From Alisma plantago-aquatica (Eukaryota > Streptophyta > Magnoliopsida > Alismatales > Alismataceae), in assembly GCA_963693085.1 (NCBI GenBank), contig OY856410.1:566962406-567026405 (forward strand): a stretch of 64,000 nt of DNA, read 5' to 3'. Below are positions 36,565 to 48,751 of this stretch, piece by piece; positions within the stretch are counted from its first letter, which is position 1, and each line of letters begins with the position of its first letter. The translations under genes and the position numbers were made by a program. Under the pieces are notes generated by a model that did not search any database, was not told the origin of the DNA, and saw only the letters and a list, made by a program, of their open reading frames with translations.

Positions 36565-36813
36565 CAACGAAATCAGTCAGTCAAATCTAGTTCTTTTAAG
36601 ACTAATCTAGGATTTTGTTTTCTTTTTGAAACTATCGCTCATCTAATTGATCTTTAATCTACACCAAGGATCTCACTTTCAAACCTTTTCAAATTTCAGG
36701 TGCTCTGTGATGATTAGTGTATGCACCGTTCAGATAGTCTCGGACTGACTACGAGCTTTGATCCCGAAATCGATAGAACCTTCCATCGTCAGATCCGAGA
36801 GAATTGAGCCAGA

Positions 36814-39800
36814 ATGGCGCAAGAGGAAGAAGTAGCCCGTAGGGTGGCTCAAGCCATCAATGCGCAGAGAGAAAGGTTCATGCAAGAAGCTAGAGCTGCG
36901 GTTCAACAGGAGATCTTAGCAGCACAGGCAGCAGCGCAGGCAGCGGAACTTCAGAAGGATCTTAGAGAGTTCTCTATCCCAAAGGCCGCGAATGTCTATC
37001 ATCTGGTACAGCCTCCTCCCATCGAAGCTGCCAACTTTGAGATTAGAGCACATTGGATAACCTTGCTTCAAAATAACCCATTCTACGGTAAACAAGCTGA
37101 AGACAGCCAAGGTCATCTTCTCAGATTCATTGACCTGTGTGCTATGACGAAGCAAAATGGAGTCTCTGATGATGCTATTCGACTCCGTCTCTTCAAGTAC
37201 TCTCTGACTGATAGAGCCATTAGTTGGTACAACTCACTACAGAGTGATGTACCCATCACCACCTGGGAGCAGCTTCAAAACGCCTTTCTGGAAAAGTTCT
37301 ACCCCCCATCTCTTACATATGAGATCAGGGGACGAATCACAAATTTCACTCAAGTCCCAGGAGAAACTCTTTCCGAAGCTTGGGATAGATACAAGGAGAT
37401 CCTACGAAAATGCCCACACCATGGAATTCCTAAGAACCAGCTGATAGAGATATTCTACAGGGGTGTGGAAGATGATGTTAAGATGTTCCTTGACTCTTCG
37501 TCTGGAGGGAACTTCATGCGGCAAAGTTACGACAGCGCATGGAGAGTAGTCACCCTGGGAGCAGAAAATCAAGCCAACTGGGGCAGATCTGTTGGTAAAG
37601 GAGTCTTAAAGGTAGCTATGGCTGATGCTATCCCAGAATACAAATCTATAGCTGAAACTTTGAAAGTCTTGGTTGCAAAGCAAGATCACATAGAATCATC
37701 CCTTGCTGCGATTGGAAGAGGACATTCTCCAACTAGGCAACCAGAACAAGTCAAGTCCACTTCTTTGTTTTGTGAAGCGTGCAAAGGCACTGACCATTCC
37801 ACACTATCATGCAATGTTCTCTATGATGTAGTTTTAAGCAACGCCTGTGGGCAAGGAGATAATTGCCAGATGGAAAATCTTAATGCTATTAACACCAACC
37901 CTGGGCAGAACTATTACAATCCGAATCAAAATAGGAATCACCCAGGCTTCCAGTACGGAAATCCTTCAGGAGCTATGAACTCGCATCAATTTGTTCCGAA
38001 TAATCAACCAAGAGGCCCATCTGGGTATCAGTTTAACCAGCAACAGAACTTTGGGAATCAAGGAAACTTCAAGGGAAACTTTCAGAACAGAAACTATAAT
38101 AATTATCAGAATAACTCTCAGTATCAAAGCTTGAACCAACAACAGGGTCAAACAGGATCCATCCCTTCTGATGACAAGCTATCTACCATTGAAAAGTTAT
38201 TGCAAACACAACAAACAATGATAGCCAATCAACAAGCCCAACAGAAGGCTATTGAAACTCAACTAGCTCAACTTGCTGCTAGTATTAAGCCACAAGCTGG
38301 AGTCTTCGCCGGACAACCTGAGAACAATCCGAAACATCTGGAGCAGCTGAAGGTTATCACCACAAGATCAGGGAAAAGTTATTTGGATCCCCCAACAAAA
38401 ACAACTATGGATATCCCTGAGGAGAATGAACCTTTGACGGACCAAAACTCGACAACACCAGAATCGCAACCGAAGGAAAGAAATACTGATAAGGGAAGTT
38501 CTGAGGAATCTATCGATGAAGAAGTAGAGACACCTAAACCGGATATTCCTATATATAAGCCTCGTGTTCCTTTCCCATCCCGTCTGAGGGAAACCAAGCT
38601 TGATACTAGATTCATCAAATTCAAAGAGGCTATGAAAAAGCTCCATGTTGATATACCATTCCTAGATGCTCTTAATGAGATACCAGCCTGGACCAAGTAT
38701 CTAAAGTCGCTTCTCACCAAGAAGTACATCACTGAAGAATATGAAACTGTAAAATTGGCTGCTACCACATCAGATATCATACTAAGAAAGATGCCTAAGA
38801 AACAAAAAGATCCAGGATCCTTCGGAATCTCATGTCACATTGGCGACTCATCATGCAAGAAAGGATTGGCAGATCTTGGCGCAAGTATTTCTATTATGCC
38901 GCTCAGTCTATGCAAGAGACTAGGGTTTGAAGAATTGCTTCCAACTGCTATGACAATTCAACTTGCGGATAATTCGGTAAAAAAGCCGTTAGGAATTCTC
39001 GAAGACATCCCGGTCAAGGTAGGCAAGGACGCATATGTCCCATGTGATTTTGTCATCATGGACATAAAAGAAGACACCAAATACCCTATTATCTTCGGTC
39101 GTCCATTCCTCGCCACTGCTAGAGCCCTTATCGATGTTGAAGCCGGAACCTTACTGCTCAGGTTAGGTAAAGAAACTCTGGAGTTCAAAGTTTTTGAAAG
39201 CATGAGAAGACCGAGTATACAGGAGGAAGTCTATCTGATAGATTGTGTTGAGCAGATGTCACAACTTACTCAAGAATATCACGAGTCATGCGATCCCTTG
39301 GAAATTTCTCTATATGACCTTTTTAATGATGAACCTACTGACCAACAAGATAAGGATTGCACCGAACCTCCCGAATCTGCTAAAGGAAATCCTGAAGCTA
39401 CCTATGAAGAATTAAAGGTTACCGAAACCCCAGAAGAAATCAGTGAAAAACCAGAATCTCCTGAAATGAAGCACCTACCTGAAGGGCTGAAGTATATGTT
39501 TTTAGACGATGTCAAAGTTTGTCCTGTCATTATTAACTCTAGTTTAACGACCAAACAAGAAGAGCAACTTCTGGAGGTATTAAAGGAGAGCAAGAAAACC
39601 ATAGGCTACAGAATAAGTGATCTCACAGGGGTCAGTCAAGCCTTGTGCATGCACAGAATCCCCATGATGGAAGGCCATAAGCCAACGATCGAGCATCAAC
39701 GAAAGTTGAACCCGAATATGAAGGAAGTGGTTCGTCGTGAGATCATCAAACTCCTTACAGCTGGAATAGTATACCCGATATCGGACTCACCATGGGTGAG

Positions 39801-42360
39801 CCCAGTTCATGTTGTACCCAAGAAAGGAGGTACTACTGTCACAAGAAATGAAAACAATGAGCTCATCCCCACCCGAACAGTGACTGGGTGGAGGATGTGT
39901 ATTGATTATAGAAAATTAAACAAGGCCACTCGGAAGGATCATTTTCCTATGCCCTTCCTCGATCAAGTTTTGGAAAGATTGGCCCATCAAGAATATTTCT
40001 GTTACCTGGACGGTTACTCTGGATTCTATCAGATCCCCATACATCCAGATGATCAAGAAAAAACAACTTTCACCTGTCCCTTCGGGACATATGCTTTTAA
40101 AAGAATGCCTTTTGGTCTGTGTAATGCCCCTGCAACTTTTCAACGTTGCATGACTGCCATTTTTGCAGGGCTTACTGAAACAGTTATGGAGGTTTTCATG
40201 GACGATTTTTCCGTATATGGTGACTCCTTTGATTCTTGTCTTAAGCATCTCTCCATGGTCCTCAAACGTTGTGAAGAAGCACATCTGGTGCTAAATTGGG
40301 AGAAATGCCACTTTATGGTAAAGGAAGGCATCGTCTTGGGCCACAAGGTTAGTAATAAAGGAATTGAAGTTGATAAGGCCAAGATAGAAGTCATCTCTAA
40401 ACTGGCAATCCCCACAAATGTAAAAGAAGTTCGCGCATTCCTTGGTCACGCTGGATTCTATAGAAGGTTTATACGTGATTTTTCCAAGATAACGAAGCCG
40501 ATGACTAATCTACTTTTAAAGGATGCTGATTTCAATTTCAATGAAGAATGCGTCAAAAGTTTTGATATGCTGAAGAAAGCCCTTACAACTACTCCCATCA
40601 TTAGAGCTCCCGATTGGGACCACCCCTTTGAAATTATGTGTGATGCCAGTGATTACGCGGTGGGTGCTGTCTTAGGACAATGCATAGAGAAGAAACATTA
40701 TGTGATCTATTATGCATCAAAGACCCTCGACGAAGCTCAAAGGAATTATGCTACTACTGAAAAGGAGCTTTTAGCAGTCATTTATGCTTTCGACAAATTC
40801 AGATCCTACCTTACTGGTTCAAAGGTAATCGTTTACACTGACCATGCTGCTATCCGTTATCTTATGACAAAGAAAGATGCTAAGCCAAGGCTGATCAGAT
40901 GGATACTCCTTCTACAAGAATTTGACCTAGAAATAAGAGATAAAAAAGGGACGGAGAATGTCGTGGCAGATCACCTGAGTCGCATCCACACTCTGGATGC
41001 TGAAGGGATTCCGATAAACGACTCTCTACCAGATGATCAGCTTATGAGAGTCTCAGGATTCGAACCATGGTATTCAGACTTAGTAAACTACCTTGCCGCC
41101 GGAGTCATCCATCCTCAATACACCGGGAACGCTCTGAAGAAATTTATGCATGATGTGAAGCATTACTATTGGGATGAACCATATCTTTTCAAACTCTGTG
41201 CAGATGGATTGTATAGACGTTGTGTCACCGAAAAAGAAGCCCATTCTATTTTGGAACAATGCCACTCAGGACCCATGGGTGGGCATATGAGCTCTAAAAA
41301 GACTGCCTTAAAAGTTTTGCAATGTGGATTTTTCTGGCCAACTTTATCCAAGGACTGTTATGATTTTGTCATATCATGTGATAAGTGTCAAAGAGCTGGC
41401 AATATAACCAAGAGAGACGAAATGCCACTGAATCTATGGCAAGAAGTCGAGATATTTGACGTCTGGGGAGTGGACTATATGGGGCCATTCCCATCTTCTA
41501 ATGGATTCTCTTACATCCTTGTGGTGGTGGACTACGTATCCAAATGGGTTGAAGCTATACCAACCGTCACTTGTGATTCAAAACCAGTCATCAAACTATT
41601 CAAATATATTATCTTCCCACGGTTCGGAGTGCCGAGAACCGTGATATCTGACGGAGGATCCCACTTCATTGAAAGAAGCCTTGAAGCTCTTCTACGAAAA
41701 TATGGCGTCTCACACAAGATAGCTTCGCCTTATCATCCACAAACCAGTGGACAGGTAGAGGTCTCCAACCGACAACTTAAGGCTATCCTTGAGAGAACCG
41801 TTGGACATAATCGAAAAGATTGGGCGACAAAAATCAACGACGCCTTATGGGCTTATCGCACTGCTTATAAGACTCCCCTTGGGACTACCCCTTTTCGATT
41901 AATATATGGAAAGAGTTGCCACCTGCCAGTCGAACTTGAACATAAGGCATGGTGGGCAATTAAACAAATAAACTTTGATATGAAACAAGCGGGTCAAGCC
42001 AGAATTCTGCAACTCCATGAGCTGGATGAACTCAGAATGACAGCCTATGAGAATGCACGAATCTACAAAGAACGTACAAAACTCTGGCATGATGGACATC
42101 TGAAACAAAAAGACATACGAGTGGGAGACCAAGTTCTAGTTTTCAACTCCAGATTAAAATTTTTCCCAGGAAAACTCCGCTCACGTTGGTGCGGACCTTA
42201 CATCGTCAAAAGCATCTCTCCCCATGGTGCTTTCTCTTTATGGAGCGACGGGTCTGGCGAATTTATAGCAAATGGTCACCGCTTGAAAAGATACTTCACA
42301 CCAGCTGACAAAGGCACCGAAATAATGTTGGAATTCAGCAATCCAAAGGACCCACCATAA
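36814..42360 (+). CDS. Athila-1 gag-pol polyprotein, uninterrupted (1848 aa)
   Basis: Structural and enzymatic polyprotein of an Athila-lineage Ty3/gypsy retrotransposon. Domains by residue: Gag core about 80-235 ([25 protein letters not shown]); a CCHC knuckle [14 protein letters not shown] at 320; a Gln/Asn-rich linker about 370-490; an aspartic protease with DLGAS at 687; reverse transcriptase about 985-1165 with FMDD near 1128; RNase H with [14 protein letters not shown] from about 1276; integrase with the HHCC zinc site (H1484 region, CDKC at 1522) and catalytic D1554, D1613 and E1649 (DD35E); a C-terminal WCGPY(I)VK module. No chromodomain. All catalytic residues seen are intact and there is no stop. 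The first ATG lies about 250 bp after the primer site. [17 protein letters not shown] near 1705 is the Athila signature. Confidence 0.95.
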   Translation: MAQEEEVARRVAQAINAQRERFMQEARAAVQQEILAAQAAAQAAELQKDLREFSIPKAANVYHLVQPPPIEAANFEIRAHWITLLQNNPFYGKQAEDSQGHLLRFIDLCAMTKQNGVSDDAIRLRLFKYSLTDRAISWYNSLQSDVPITTWEQLQNAFLEKFYPPSLTYEIRGRITNFTQVPGETLSEAWDRYKEILRKCPHHGIPKNQLIEIFYRGVEDDVKMFLDSSSGGNFMRQSYDSAWRVVTLGAENQANWGRSVGKGVLKVAMADAIPEYKSIAETLKVLVAKQDHIESSLAAIGRGHSPTRQPEQVKSTSLFCEACKGTDHSTLSCNVLYDVVLSNACGQGDNCQMENLNAINTNPGQNYYNPNQNRNHPGFQYGNPSGAMNSHQFVPNNQPRGPSGYQFNQQQNFGNQGNFKGNFQNRNYNNYQNNSQYQSLNQQQGQTGSIPSDDKLSTIEKLLQTQQTMIANQQAQQKAIETQLAQLAASIKPQAGVFAGQPENNPKHLEQLKVITTRSGKSYLDPPTKTTMDIPEENEPLTDQNSTTPESQPKERNTDKGSSEESIDEEVETPKPDIPIYKPRVPFPSRLRETKLDTRFIKFKEAMKKLHVDIPFLDALNEIPAWTKYLKSLLTKKYITEEYETVKLAATTSDIILRKMPKKQKDPGSFGISCHIGDSSCKKGLADLGASISIMPLSLCKRLGFEELLPTAMTIQLADNSVKKPLGILEDIPVKVGKDAYVPCDFVIMDIKEDTKYPIIFGRPFLATARALIDVEAGTLLLRLGKETLEFKVFESMRRPSIQEEVYLIDCVEQMSQLTQEYHESCDPLEISLYDLFNDEPTDQQDKDCTEPPESAKGNPEATYEELKVTETPEEISEKPESPEMKHLPEGLKYMFLDDVKVCPVIINSSLTTKQEEQLLEVLKESKKTIGYRISDLTGVSQALCMHRIPMMEGHKPTIEHQRKLNPNMKEVVRREIIKLLTAGIVYPISDSPWVSPVHVVPKKGGTTVTRNENNELIPTRTVTGWRMCIDYRKLNKATRKDHFPMPFLDQVLERLAHQEYFCYLDGYSGFYQIPIHPDDQEKTTFTCPFGTYAFKRMPFGLCNAPATFQRCMTAIFAGLTETVMEVFMDDFSVYGDSFDSCLKHLSMVLKRCEEAHLVLNWEKCHFMVKEGIVLGHKVSNKGIEVDKAKIEVISKLAIPTNVKEVRAFLGHAGFYRRFIRDFSKITKPMTNLLLKDADFNFNEECVKSFDMLKKALTTTPIIRAPDWDHPFEIMCDASDYAVGAVLGQCIEKKHYVIYYASKTLDEAQRNYATTEKELLAVIYAFDKFRSYLTGSKVIVYTDHAAIRYLMTKKDAKPRLIRWILLLQEFDLEIRDKKGTENVVADHLSRIHTLDAEGIPINDSLPDDQLMRVSGFEPWYSDLVNYLAAGVIHPQYTGNALKKFMHDVKHYYWDEPYLFKLCADGLYRRCVTEKEAHSILEQCHSGPMGGHMSSKKTALKVLQCGFFWPTLSKDCYDFVISCDKCQRAGNITKRDEMPLNLWQEVEIFDVWGVDYMGPFPSSNGFSYILVVVDYVSKWVEAIPTVTCDSKPVIKLFKYIIFPRFGVPRTVISDGGSHFIERSLEALLRKYGVSHKIASPYHPQTSGQVEVSNRQLKAILERTVGHNRKDWATKINDALWAYRTAYKTPLGTTPFRLIYGKSCHLPVELEHKAWWAIKQINFDMKQAGQARILQLHELDELRMTAYENARIYKERTKLWHDGHLKQKDIRVGDQVLVFNSRLKFFPGKLRSRWCGPYIVKSISPHGAFSLWSDGSGEFIANGHRLKRYFTPADKGTEIMLEFSNPKDPP

Positions 42361-43831
42361 TTCCGAAGAACTCTGTCGAGCCATCGACATAAAACAAAGG
42401 CGCTTGTCGGGAGGCAACCCGACCAATAAATCTATTTTACTTTTCCTTTTCAAATTTTGTTCCTTATAGTTAAATTTTCCTTAAATAAAATTTGCCTTAT
42501 GAGAGAGTTTTTCTTTCAGGACACGAGATCGGATTGGTGCTGATCAGAACGAATTCATTCTCGGCAGTCATACCTGGTGTTTCCTTTCCCCTCCATCTTG
42601 AATTTAGGATTTGCTCGAGGACGAGCAAATCTCTAAGTTCGGGGTGGAGGGTGGGTGGTACGTATTCCACTTCCACATACACACCCTCTTTTCATATTCA
42701 ATATGTCTCTATCATAAAATTTTTCAAAATTCTGAATAGATACCTGATGAAATTTTGTCTTTTGTTGATAAAAATGTAACTAACTTTTTGCTATGCATCT
42801 TCTATCATAACATCCTCCTTATTCAAAGCAAATCCTCAAGAGGACTGACTTTTGAAACTTGCCTGAAATCATCCTGTGAAACTTATGATTCCTAACACCA
42901 TAATTCTTTTTACATAATGATAAGTATCTGTCAAACTGATAGGGATCAAACACGTCGTACTTCCTAACTGACTAGTGGAACAATGGCTCAGAAACCCCAC
43001 CGGATCCGCATCAAGTCATTATTTGAGCAGAGTATGACAAAGAGAATAACCCGGTTTTGAATTGTAAATCAAGTTGCATCCTGATCTGAACTCTCTTCTA
43101 CACTTCTTCTATCATCTTCATATCCCTCCATCCATAAATACCACCAAAATAGCCAAACTTGTGCCAAACCCTAAGTTCGGGGTGGCACGCCACTTTCCCC
43201 ATATCCGCTTCTTCCATACCCCTTCCAATAAATAGGGGCGTACCACCAAAAATGCAATCTCAAGTCGAATAGAGGAGAGATCTGCAATAAAAAGATGCCA
43301 AAGTGCACACAAAATAAATGCAATCTCGAGTCGAATAGAGGAGAGATCTGCAACAAAAGATGCCATAGCGCACACAAAAAAATATGCAATAAATGAAATT
43401 GCAAAACAAATAAAAATCTCGAGTCGAATAGAGGAGAGATTTACTTCTTCTTTCCATACCACCTTTCACTCCTTTTTCTACCTAAGGGCACTATACATGC
43501 CCTACCATCCTGAACTACACCAGTGTCAGATCAAATGCATACTTGTCGATTCTACGGGTATCTCTGAACTCCTACAAAACTCTTCGACATGCTTGGTGTT
43601 GGAAAAGGCGGGGAGGAAGCGTTGTTGGGAAACGAACTCAGGAACGAAGCTATGGAAAGACGTGTTTCGTGGTCCCAGGAAGTTGAGGTACTCACTCATA
43701 CTGAGCAAAAAGAAAACATTTGTGATGTGAAGATGAAGAAATCACACGAATCGAAAGTATTCCATCAGGCAACAGTTTCAAATTTTATGTTACTCGAGGA
43801 CGAGCAACGATTTAAGTTCGGGGTGTTTTGA
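42361..43831 (+). other. Athila-1 3' untranslated region and polypurine tract
   Basis: About 1.47 kb without an envelope-like ORF. Landmarks: GGAGGCAACCCGACC; GAGCAAATCTCTAAGTTCGG with GGTGGAGGGTGGGTGG; GTAAATCAAGTTGCATCCTG; and at the end CTCGAGGACGAGCAACG with AAGTTCGGGGTG before the LTR, the likely plus-strand primer. Each landmark also occurs in the decayed Athila-2 (29341-30757). Confidence 0.85.
43258..43445 (+). repeat. Tandem repeat of about 60 bp in the Athila-1 3' region
   Basis: Three copies of CTC(A/G)AGTCGAATAGAGGAGA followed by GAT(C/T)TNC, at about 43259, 43325 and 43418. Between them are variants of AAGATGCCA(A/T)AG(T/C)GCACACA. The spacing changes (66 and 93 bp), so the array is partly rearranged. 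Confidence 0.85.
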
Positions 43832-43998
43832 TGAGTGCATACTCATCATGATTTTCAATTACCTTTTTGGAACAATTTAATATCTATTCCACATCTTTTC
43901 ACCCTAATATGAATCATAATGCACAAAACTACTCAGTGATTCAATAATCAAGGTTTTAACTAAATATCTTTCATTTTATGCAGGTGTAGCAGGCAACT

Positions 43999-44680
43999 CC
44001 ATGCAAACGGTCTCAAGACCGTTTGGATCCATGCGGTCTCAAGACCGTTTGCTGGAATACACAAAGAACAAGACGAAACCAGTTGCCCAAGAAGTCTACG
44101 CGGTCTCAAGACCGTTTGGTCCCATGCGGTCCCAAGACCGTTTGGTCCCATGCGGTCCCATGTGGTCCCAAGACCATTTGGTCCCATGCGGTCCCAAGAC
44201 CATTTGGCCCCATGCGGTCCCAAGACCGTTTGGTCCCATGCGGTCCCAAGACCGTTTGGTCCCATTCGGTCCCAAGACCGTTTGGTCCCATGCGGTCCCA
44301 AGACCGTTTGGTCCCATGCGGTCTCAAGACCGTTTGGTCCCATGCGGTCTCAAGACCGTTTGGTCCCATGCGGTCTCAAGACCGTTTGGTCCCATGCGGT
44401 CTCAAGACCGTTTGGTCCCATGCGGTCTCAAGACCGTTTGGTCCCATGCGGTCCCAAGGCCGTTTGGTCCCAAACGGTCCCAAGACCGTTTGGTTCCGCG
44501 CGGTCCCAAGACCGTTCGATGCAAGCGCAAGGATCGATTGAAGAACTAAAGCCGCGCGACCACGCCAAATCCAGGACCGATCAAAGCAAGACCGTTTGGC
44601 ACTCAAACGACCTCCAAACCGTTTGATGCCCAAACGGTCTCAAGACCGTTTGGCGCCCAAACGTTCTCCAAACCGTTTGG
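43999..44680 (+). repeat. 26-bp palindromic array in the Athila-1 3' LTR
   Basis: Same unit as at 34427-35195. It contains diverged units not seen in the 5' copy (a short run reading CCATGTGGTCCCAAGACCAT near 44158-44180) and fewer units at its downstream end. Confidence 0.95.
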
Positions 44681-44731
44681 AGAAGATATTTCCAGCAACT
44701 TATCCAAACCGTCTGGGATCAGATCTGAAAC

Positions 44732-44739
44732 TATAAATA
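44732..44739 (+). promoter_or_regulatory. TATA box, Athila-1 3' LTR
   Basis: TATAAATA in the same context as 35230. Confidence 0.7.
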
Positions 44740-45461
44740 GACCCCCAGGGTCCCCATTTCGAGGCATCGGTTCCGGACGCCGAAAGACTGCCAGAGCACC
44801 ACACCGATCAAGTTCCACTCCATCTACTGCTGGTGTTGCGTCCAAGGAGGCCAAGAAGAGGAAGAAGACGGTGCGAGGAGCGCATCTTCTTCACCGAGCT
44901 GCGTCCACCCTCTGCACCGAGCTCATGGCGGATCTATCTTTCTCTCCTATCCTTCTTGTATCTCGTATCATGAGCGAGTAGTCCTCTTTCGCTGGGGTGC
45001 GGGGACTAGCCCCGCTGCCCATGCAAACCATGTTCTTTTGTTAAACTTTCCATGGCAATGTATATAACTCTTCATTTTTTCGTTTATCGTTAAGCTTGTA
45101 GGTTGGTTATGTGCGTGTTTTCATCTTTGTGCTCCCTATGTTGCGATAACTTCAATGCATGGGTTCCTATGTTGCGATAACTTCAAGGCATGGGTTGGAA
45201 ACCCATCTTTTATTCCGCATTTACTTTCTTGCAATTAGTTTAATCAAACCAAAATCAACCAATTGTTCTAAATATTAGTTTTACTTGGGCTAGATCTAAC
45301 TGACAAAGATTCTTAAAAACGTTGTCCTTTGGGTTCGATCCTCAACTATACTGCGATAAGATCCGTCCGCTTGCGGGTGGTATTGTTGCACTTGGTTTTG
45401 GTAAAAGCTCGGGGATATAAACCCCGAGTGAATTTGTTAGTGCATTCAAAAAGCCACATCA

Positions 45462-45466
45462 ATCAA
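45462..45466. repeat. Target-site duplication of Athila-1, right
   Basis: atcaa, see 34255-34259. Confidence 0.85.
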
Positions 45467-45739
45467 CCTAGAAGAGGAACAACAACATCTCCACCTTCAA
45501 TCAGAGTAGCTTGCTTCACCTTTGCTTCATGGAGGAAAGGGATAGGGAAGATGGAGAAGATGAGAGCTTTACAAGCACAAGGGTGGAGCTCTCTTACAAC
45601 AGGCCTGTCTCACTCATAATCATGAAATGAAGTGTAAACTAGAGAGAGAAAGGGGCTCAAGGAGTTGCAACACACTCAACTATAGCAAGGACTTAGAATA
45701 GCATGAATCAGCAAACTTGGAATGCACTCCAAGGGGTCC

Positions 45740-45747
45740 TATTTATA
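45740..45747 (-). promoter_or_regulatory. TATA box, SIRE-1 3' LTR
   Basis: Minus strand TATAAATA (plus tatttata) within ggtcctatttatagatggg. The equivalent in the other LTR is at 55295-55302. Confidence 0.65.
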
Positions 45748-45884
45748 GATGGGGGTATTCCCTTGAGTTGGGGATCACTTAGGGTCAAAATATAGCCATT
45801 TTCCACAATGCAACAGATCTATTTTCACCCAAAACAACTCACCAATGGTTATAATCACTTTTTCTATGTTTTCCGTACAGTACA

Positions 45885-46115
45885 TTCGGTTGAGTTTCAA
45901 TAAAGCTAACTCGACTGATCAAATAAAAGACAAAGCCAATTTTCAAACTATGGATCGAGTTTGTTCTGTTAAACTCGACTGATGAGCTAAAATTAGATTT
46001 TCTTAGTGAGCCGGTCGATCGAGTTATGTGAGTGTACAACTCGACCGATGGGTCATCTTCAGAAAATCCATCATAGGATCGGTTGAGTTTCCAACTCGAC
46101 CGATGAACAACCTGT
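45885..46115 (-). repeat. Palindromic TCGACCGA motif array in the SIRE-1 LTR
   Basis: About eight imperfect motifs in both orientations: CGGTTGAGTTTC, AACTCGACTGAT, GATCGAGTTTG, AAACTCGACTGATGAG, CGGTCGATCGAGTTATG, CAACTCGACCGATGGG, CGGTTGAGTTTCC, AACTCGACCGATGAAC. Pairs are inverted around short spacers. The same array is at about 55435-55665 in the other LTR. Confidence 0.85.
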
Positions 46116-46433
46116 GACAAATTTTCTAAGTTGACTTTTGAGTGATTAAACCTTGGTATTAAGTGTCCCACATATTTTTCTCATCTTAGTTACAAGTCAT
46201 ATCATCAATACAAGTGATTACAAAATTATTCTAAGGTCGTTTGGAGTGATTTCCCAAATAGCACACTTGCATTGCATTTGACTTGAACTTGAACAAGCTA
46301 GGGCTTGTGTAATTTGATCCTTTTCATGTACCTAAAGCCTGAAATCAATCTTGAACAAACATATTTGATACATAGGAATGGAATGGTTAAGTCACTATCA
46401 AAATATGGGCAATGCATAACTCTTAAGTCAACA

Positions 46434-46455
46434 TTCTCCCCCTTTTTGACAATGA
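46434..46455 (-). promoter_or_regulatory. SIRE-1 polypurine tract
   Basis: Minus strand GTCATTGTCAAAAAGGGGGA then GAA, directly upstream of the LTR start. The AAAAAGGGGGAGA form is typical of SIRE-group elements. Confidence 0.85.
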
Positions 46456-47100
46456 CAAACCATTCCTCAATCATATTGAAAAGGATATTAAAGTTATACC
46501 TTTGCCTTGTGAATTATAAGGGGATTCAAGATTTGAACAATGTGAATTACTCCCCCTCAATCTATGATTACTTTAACCTACATAGTTAATCTATCTACAT
46601 AAAGCAACATAACATAAATATACCATATGGTCCTTTAGCAAGTCACATGATAAAGCATATAATGAACAAGAAAAGTATCACATAGGAAATAAAAGAAATA
46701 TGGTTGAGCTTCAAGATATTGAATTTCTCTCCCCTTTTGACATTATAAAAAAGGAAGGGGGTAGAAGAGCATAAAAATAGGTCTTCTCTAAGCATAACCA
46801 AGCATATATCCATAACATGCAACACGCAGAGACGAGAGAGACAAACAAGCTAAGTCATAATAAAAAATATGGTAAAAACATGGCACCAACTCATGAGATA
46901 TAGTAAATCAAAGAGTAACTGTGCACAAGATTTAGATTACAACTCAGAAAGTAAGTTCTCATAAAACAACTACAAGCCAAAAGCGATCAAAGCTAAGATG
47001 ATAAAATAGTACAGCTCAGATCACATGCCTAGATTTTTCTTATACAAAATAGCCTAGAAAGATATATATGATCAACATCTAGACTAAAAACTAAGAACAA
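46456..47100 (-). other. SIRE-1 3' internal non-coding region
   Basis: AT-rich with no coding motif. It contains a second purine-rich AAAAGGGGAGAGAAATTC on the minus strand near 46725-46742, which looks like a duplicate polypurine tract. Confidence 0.55.
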
Positions 47101-47634
47101 CTAGACATCTAAGCTATCTATATCAACAACATCATCATCCTCAACATCAGGCTCATAGTCATCATATCTGTCTGAAGGTGCAGTAGCATCACCTTCATCA
47201 CCAGAGTCACTAGCTAAGCCATCAGAGCCATCATCATCAGAAGCATCACCATCTTCCTCATCATCACCAACAGCCTCATCAACATCAATAGTCTCCTCAT
47301 CAACTTGGTACAACTTCTCTTCATCAGTAGAGGGATCGAAACCACGATCGGGCCAACAATCATTCTTCTCATCCCAAGACATACCAAGAACATGGAGCTC
47401 ATCAGCCTGTGGGAAGGAAGGAGCAGAACTAGTGAGGCTGGAAAGCAGAGTGGCCAAGGGGCCAGCGGGAAGAGGTAGCATAACAGGGGTAGGTCCACCA
47501 GCAACAGAGGGTGTAGTAGCAGTGGAAGGTGTAGGTGGAGGGGCTGGGTAAAAGTGATTGTATGCATATGAAGCAAAATCACCTCCTGGGTAGGGCTGGT
47601 AGGCTGGGTAGGGGTGTGCATATGACATGTTCAT
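47101..47634 (-). pseudogene. SIRE-1 third-ORF C-terminal part, acidic tail (177 codons)
   Basis: Minus-strand open frame: a Tyr/Pro-rich start (SYAHPYPAYQPYPGGDF), a Pro/Thr/Ala-rich linker, then a strongly acidic C-terminus with many Asp/Glu (EAVGDDEEDGDASDDDG and similar). By position it is the continuation of the 302-codon ORF at 48751-47843 in another frame, so the original protein probably ended in this tail. It could also be a separate ORF. I recognise no enzyme motif. Confidence 0.5.
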
Positions 47635-47842
47635 GTTTGACAGTGAACATAAGTCCTGATGTAGGTGCTCCTAAACTTGAAGGTTGTATGCCTCTTTAAT
47701 GCATCATGTAGACCATAAGGGTTTCATTTGACACATGGAATGAGGAACGGGAAGGTCAGGAAGGCTGAGGTGGTGGAGGTTCTCGGGTAGAGGTAGAGGT
47801 AGAGGCACCAGGTGTGGTAGATGAGAGGATAGGAACATACTT

Positions 47843-48751
47843 TTAAAGAGTGGTCTCACTGATACAAACTCCTTTCTGGGTAGGTTTGTAGTGGAAGTCG
47901 TGGAAAAGAGATTTTCCAGTGGAAAGTTGAAAAAGACCACAAATCAGGACAAGGTAGGGAGGGTGGGTATCACGGGTGTTCTTGCCTGAATCAAAGTAGG
48001 TCATATGGTGGAGGATGTATCTTAACCACTTGACTCCAACATTCTCTAAGAGATAATACATGATCACTGTAGTGTTTTCTAAAATCTCCGTTTGATTTTT
48101 ATTTGGATGGATATTGTAGTTAACAACTAGGGAAAGGATGAGTCTCTTGAGATCCAAGGCAGATGATGGAAGGGTGCACTTCTTCTTATACATGAATTGA
48201 GGATTCTTCAAGAATCTATGAATGTCAGGAAGAGTAAGATCATATTTCTTGTAGAAGGCCTCATGCTCAACTAGTTCAAAATACTCAGGGTAATCCTTAT
48301 GCCAGGTGTTAGTTTCACCAATACCTGAGAAGAAGACGATCAAAGTATCCTCTGAGACTTGGAATTTCTTCCTGTCTATCATAGACGTGAGGACCACTTG
48401 AGTATTAGGTGGGGATACGAGGGTGTTGTAATTCCAACACAAATTAATGTAGAATTTGTGAAACACTTTTGTGCTAGTTATGGAATTGTTGTAGCACGCA
48501 CGTTCAACACCCAAGGTTGAAAGATGGTGAAAATTGAGCAAATCTGCTACTTGATCTATGACCTCTTGGCGTCTAGGTCTAGGCTCAAAGAGGGCACAAA
48601 AAGGGAAAGGATTCCGGGGATGGATCTCCTTATACCTATTTACAACCTCATTTGAGATAAAAAGAGTGTCATCAAATAGAATCAAGCGGGAGGAGGATGA
48701 AGAAGATGGTGCATTAGCTGGGGTGGTTCTCTTTCTCCTATTAGATGCCAT
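47843..48751 (-). CDS. SIRE-1 third ORF (post-pol), plant-transposon-protein-like, 302 aa
   Basis: Located between RNase H and the 3' LTR. It begins MASNRRKRTTPANAPSSSSS (basic patch plus Ser run), then ILFDDTLFISNEVVNRYKEI, FYINLCWNY, a region around KKFQVSEDTLIVFFSGIGET, YKKYDLTLPDIHRFL, LKRLILSLVVNYNIHPNKNQ and ITSTKVFHKFY. The layout (FY.NL, then a HP.NQTE..E motif and hydrophobic helices) resembles the domain named 'putative plant transposon protein' found in ORFs of plant retroelements; this is recognition from memory. There is no signal peptide, so I do not call it an envelope. It ends at a stop after ISETTL; the downstream frame still reads Pro/Ser-rich, suggesting the stop is secondary. 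It is the longest intact ORF of an otherwise broken element. Confidence 0.6.
   Translation of the reverse strand: MASNRRKRTTPANAPSSSSSSRLILFDDTLFISNEVVNRYKEIHPRNPFPFCALFEPRPRRQEVIDQVADLLNFHHLSTLGVERACYNNSITSTKVFHKFYINLCWNYNTLVSPPNTQVVLTSMIDRKKFQVSEDTLIVFFSGIGETNTWHKDYPEYFELVEHEAFYKKYDLTLPDIHRFLKNPQFMYKKKCTLPSSALDLKRLILSLVVNYNIHPNKNQTEILENTTVIMYYLLENVGVKWLRYILHHMTYFDSGKNTRDTHPPYLVLICGLFQLSTGKSLFHDFHYKPTQKGVCISETTL

Larger units (their letters stand above)
43832..45461 (+). mobile_element. Athila-1 3' LTR (1630 bp, internally deleted)
   Basis: Starts TGAGTGCATACTCATCATG and ends AAAAGCCACATCA, followed by the duplicated atcaa at 45462-45466. Relative to the 5' LTR it lacks about 580 bp of leader (5' LTR positions about 35699-36280) with two A residues of shared sequence at the junction, and about two 26-bp units near 35100. 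The rest matches almost base for base. Confidence 0.92.
45467..46433 (-). mobile_element. SIRE-1 3' LTR, second part on the plus map
   Basis: Collinear with 55021-55988. On the minus strand the LTR starts TGTTGACTTAAGAGTTATGC at 46433. It contains a TATA box (minus) at 45747-45740 and, upstream of it on that strand, an array of AACTCGACCGAT / ATCGGTCGAGTT inverted motifs (about 45890-46110). Ends are TGTTG...CAACA. Confidence 0.9.

Noticed and set aside
42361..43831. Envelope-like ORF after Athila-1 pol
   Set aside because: Only short ORFs are present and none has a signal peptide or membrane segments.
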